A stretch of 51,732 bases of DNA from Bacillaceae bacterium. GTDB taxonomy: Bacteria > Bacillota > Bacilli > Bacillales > Alkalibacillaceae. Below are positions 51,525 through 51,732 of this stretch, one piece after another. Below the pieces are notes generated by a model. The model had not been told where the DNA came from. It ran no database searches and worked only from the letters and a program-made list of their open reading frames with translations. The stretch covers positions 1-51,732 of the forward strand of contig JACDOD010000017.1 of the NCBI GenBank assembly GCA_017656265.1, read 5' to 3'. How positions within the stretch are numbered: the stretch's first letter is position 1; each line of letters starts with the position of its first letter. A program made the position numbers and the translations under genes.

Positions 51525-51680
51525 ACCAAAAGAGAGGGAAAATGCGTTTCAAATGGCGTTCATCGGGCTGATGAAGACCAAAAGAGAGGGAAAATGCGTT
51601 TCAAATGGCGTTCATCGGGCTGATGAAGACCAAAAGAGAGGGAAAATGCGTTTCAAATGGCGTTCATCGGGCTGATGAAA
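51525..51680. repeat. 52-bp tandem repeat array, three copies
   Basis: Units begin at 51525, 51577 and 51629, an exact 52-bp period and nearly identical copies. Each contains TTCATC...GATGAA, so each can form a hairpin. About 60% of positions match the unit of the array at 57-184, with the best match in AATGGC-TTCAT--GG--GATGAA. Confidence 0.88.
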
Positions 51681-51732
51681 GTCAAGTCCTTAATTATGTG
51701 TAAATTCTGTCTGCAATGTTTCCCTTTTATAG

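Overview
The window looks like chromosomal DNA of a low-GC, endospore-forming Firmicute of the Bacillaceae, possibly a halotolerant genus close to Virgibacillus, Halobacillus or Bacillus. Supporting evidence is the SpoVR and YhcN-type spore genes, forespore sigma-G-like promoters, the sigI-rsgI pair, homologues of B. subtilis yheI/yheH (bmrC/bmrD), yojN/yojO, yhcY/yhcZ, yhdB and yunG, GGAGG ribosome sites with frequent TTG/GTG starts, and GC-rich dispersed repeats of a kind common in this family. No rRNA, tRNA, CRISPR array, phage module or intact transposase was seen.

Layout. 0-3 kb: a 52-bp tandem repeat, an aldo/keto reductase, a DUF389 membrane protein. 2.7-8.1 kb: a multidrug ABC operon (bmrC/bmrD-like) behind a consensus promoter, a 34-aa leader peptide, two tandem terminators and three more small ORFs, then a membrane-anchored serine protease. 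8.3-10.4 kb: sigI-rsgI. 11-15.6 kb: a four-gene ABC-2 exporter operon between two copies of a dispersed repeat. 16.4-22.9 kb: two SDR enzymes, a cysteine-containing GAF sensor kinase with its regulator, a YhcN lipoprotein and spoVR. 23.0-26.3 kb: a segment bracketed by spoVR and a second, decayed copy of the spoVR 3' end; it carries a DsbA-like/MarR pair, an IS21 istB remnant and a cupin. 26.4-38.4 kb: small accessory, membrane and lipoprotein genes mixed with several broken genes. 38.7-43.3 kb: the yojN/yojO AAA/VWA pair and four small membrane proteins. 43.6-51.2 kb: a ctaG remnant, a NUDIX-HIT-APH run, an inverted dispersed repeat, an NhaC antiporter, a CAP-domain lipoprotein, a GIY-YIG protein and a membrane cupredoxin. 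The window ends in a second 52-bp array related to the first.

How the genes work together. Several units deal with stress and the envelope: drug export under a probable translation-sensing attenuator, SigI/RsgI wall or heat stress signalling, redox sensing by an AirS-like kinase, thiol stress (DsbA-like plus MarR), Na+/H+ exchange, and sporulation. The most unusual items are the leader region of the ABC operon with its paired 18-codon ORFs, the spoVR 3'-end duplication around a 3-kb insert, a VOC-tautomerase ORF with its own internal ribosome site in front of Met-Pro, a lipoprotein gene whose start codon seems mutated, and the related 52-bp hairpin arrays at both window ends.

All family calls come from reading the translations by eye; no database search was possible.
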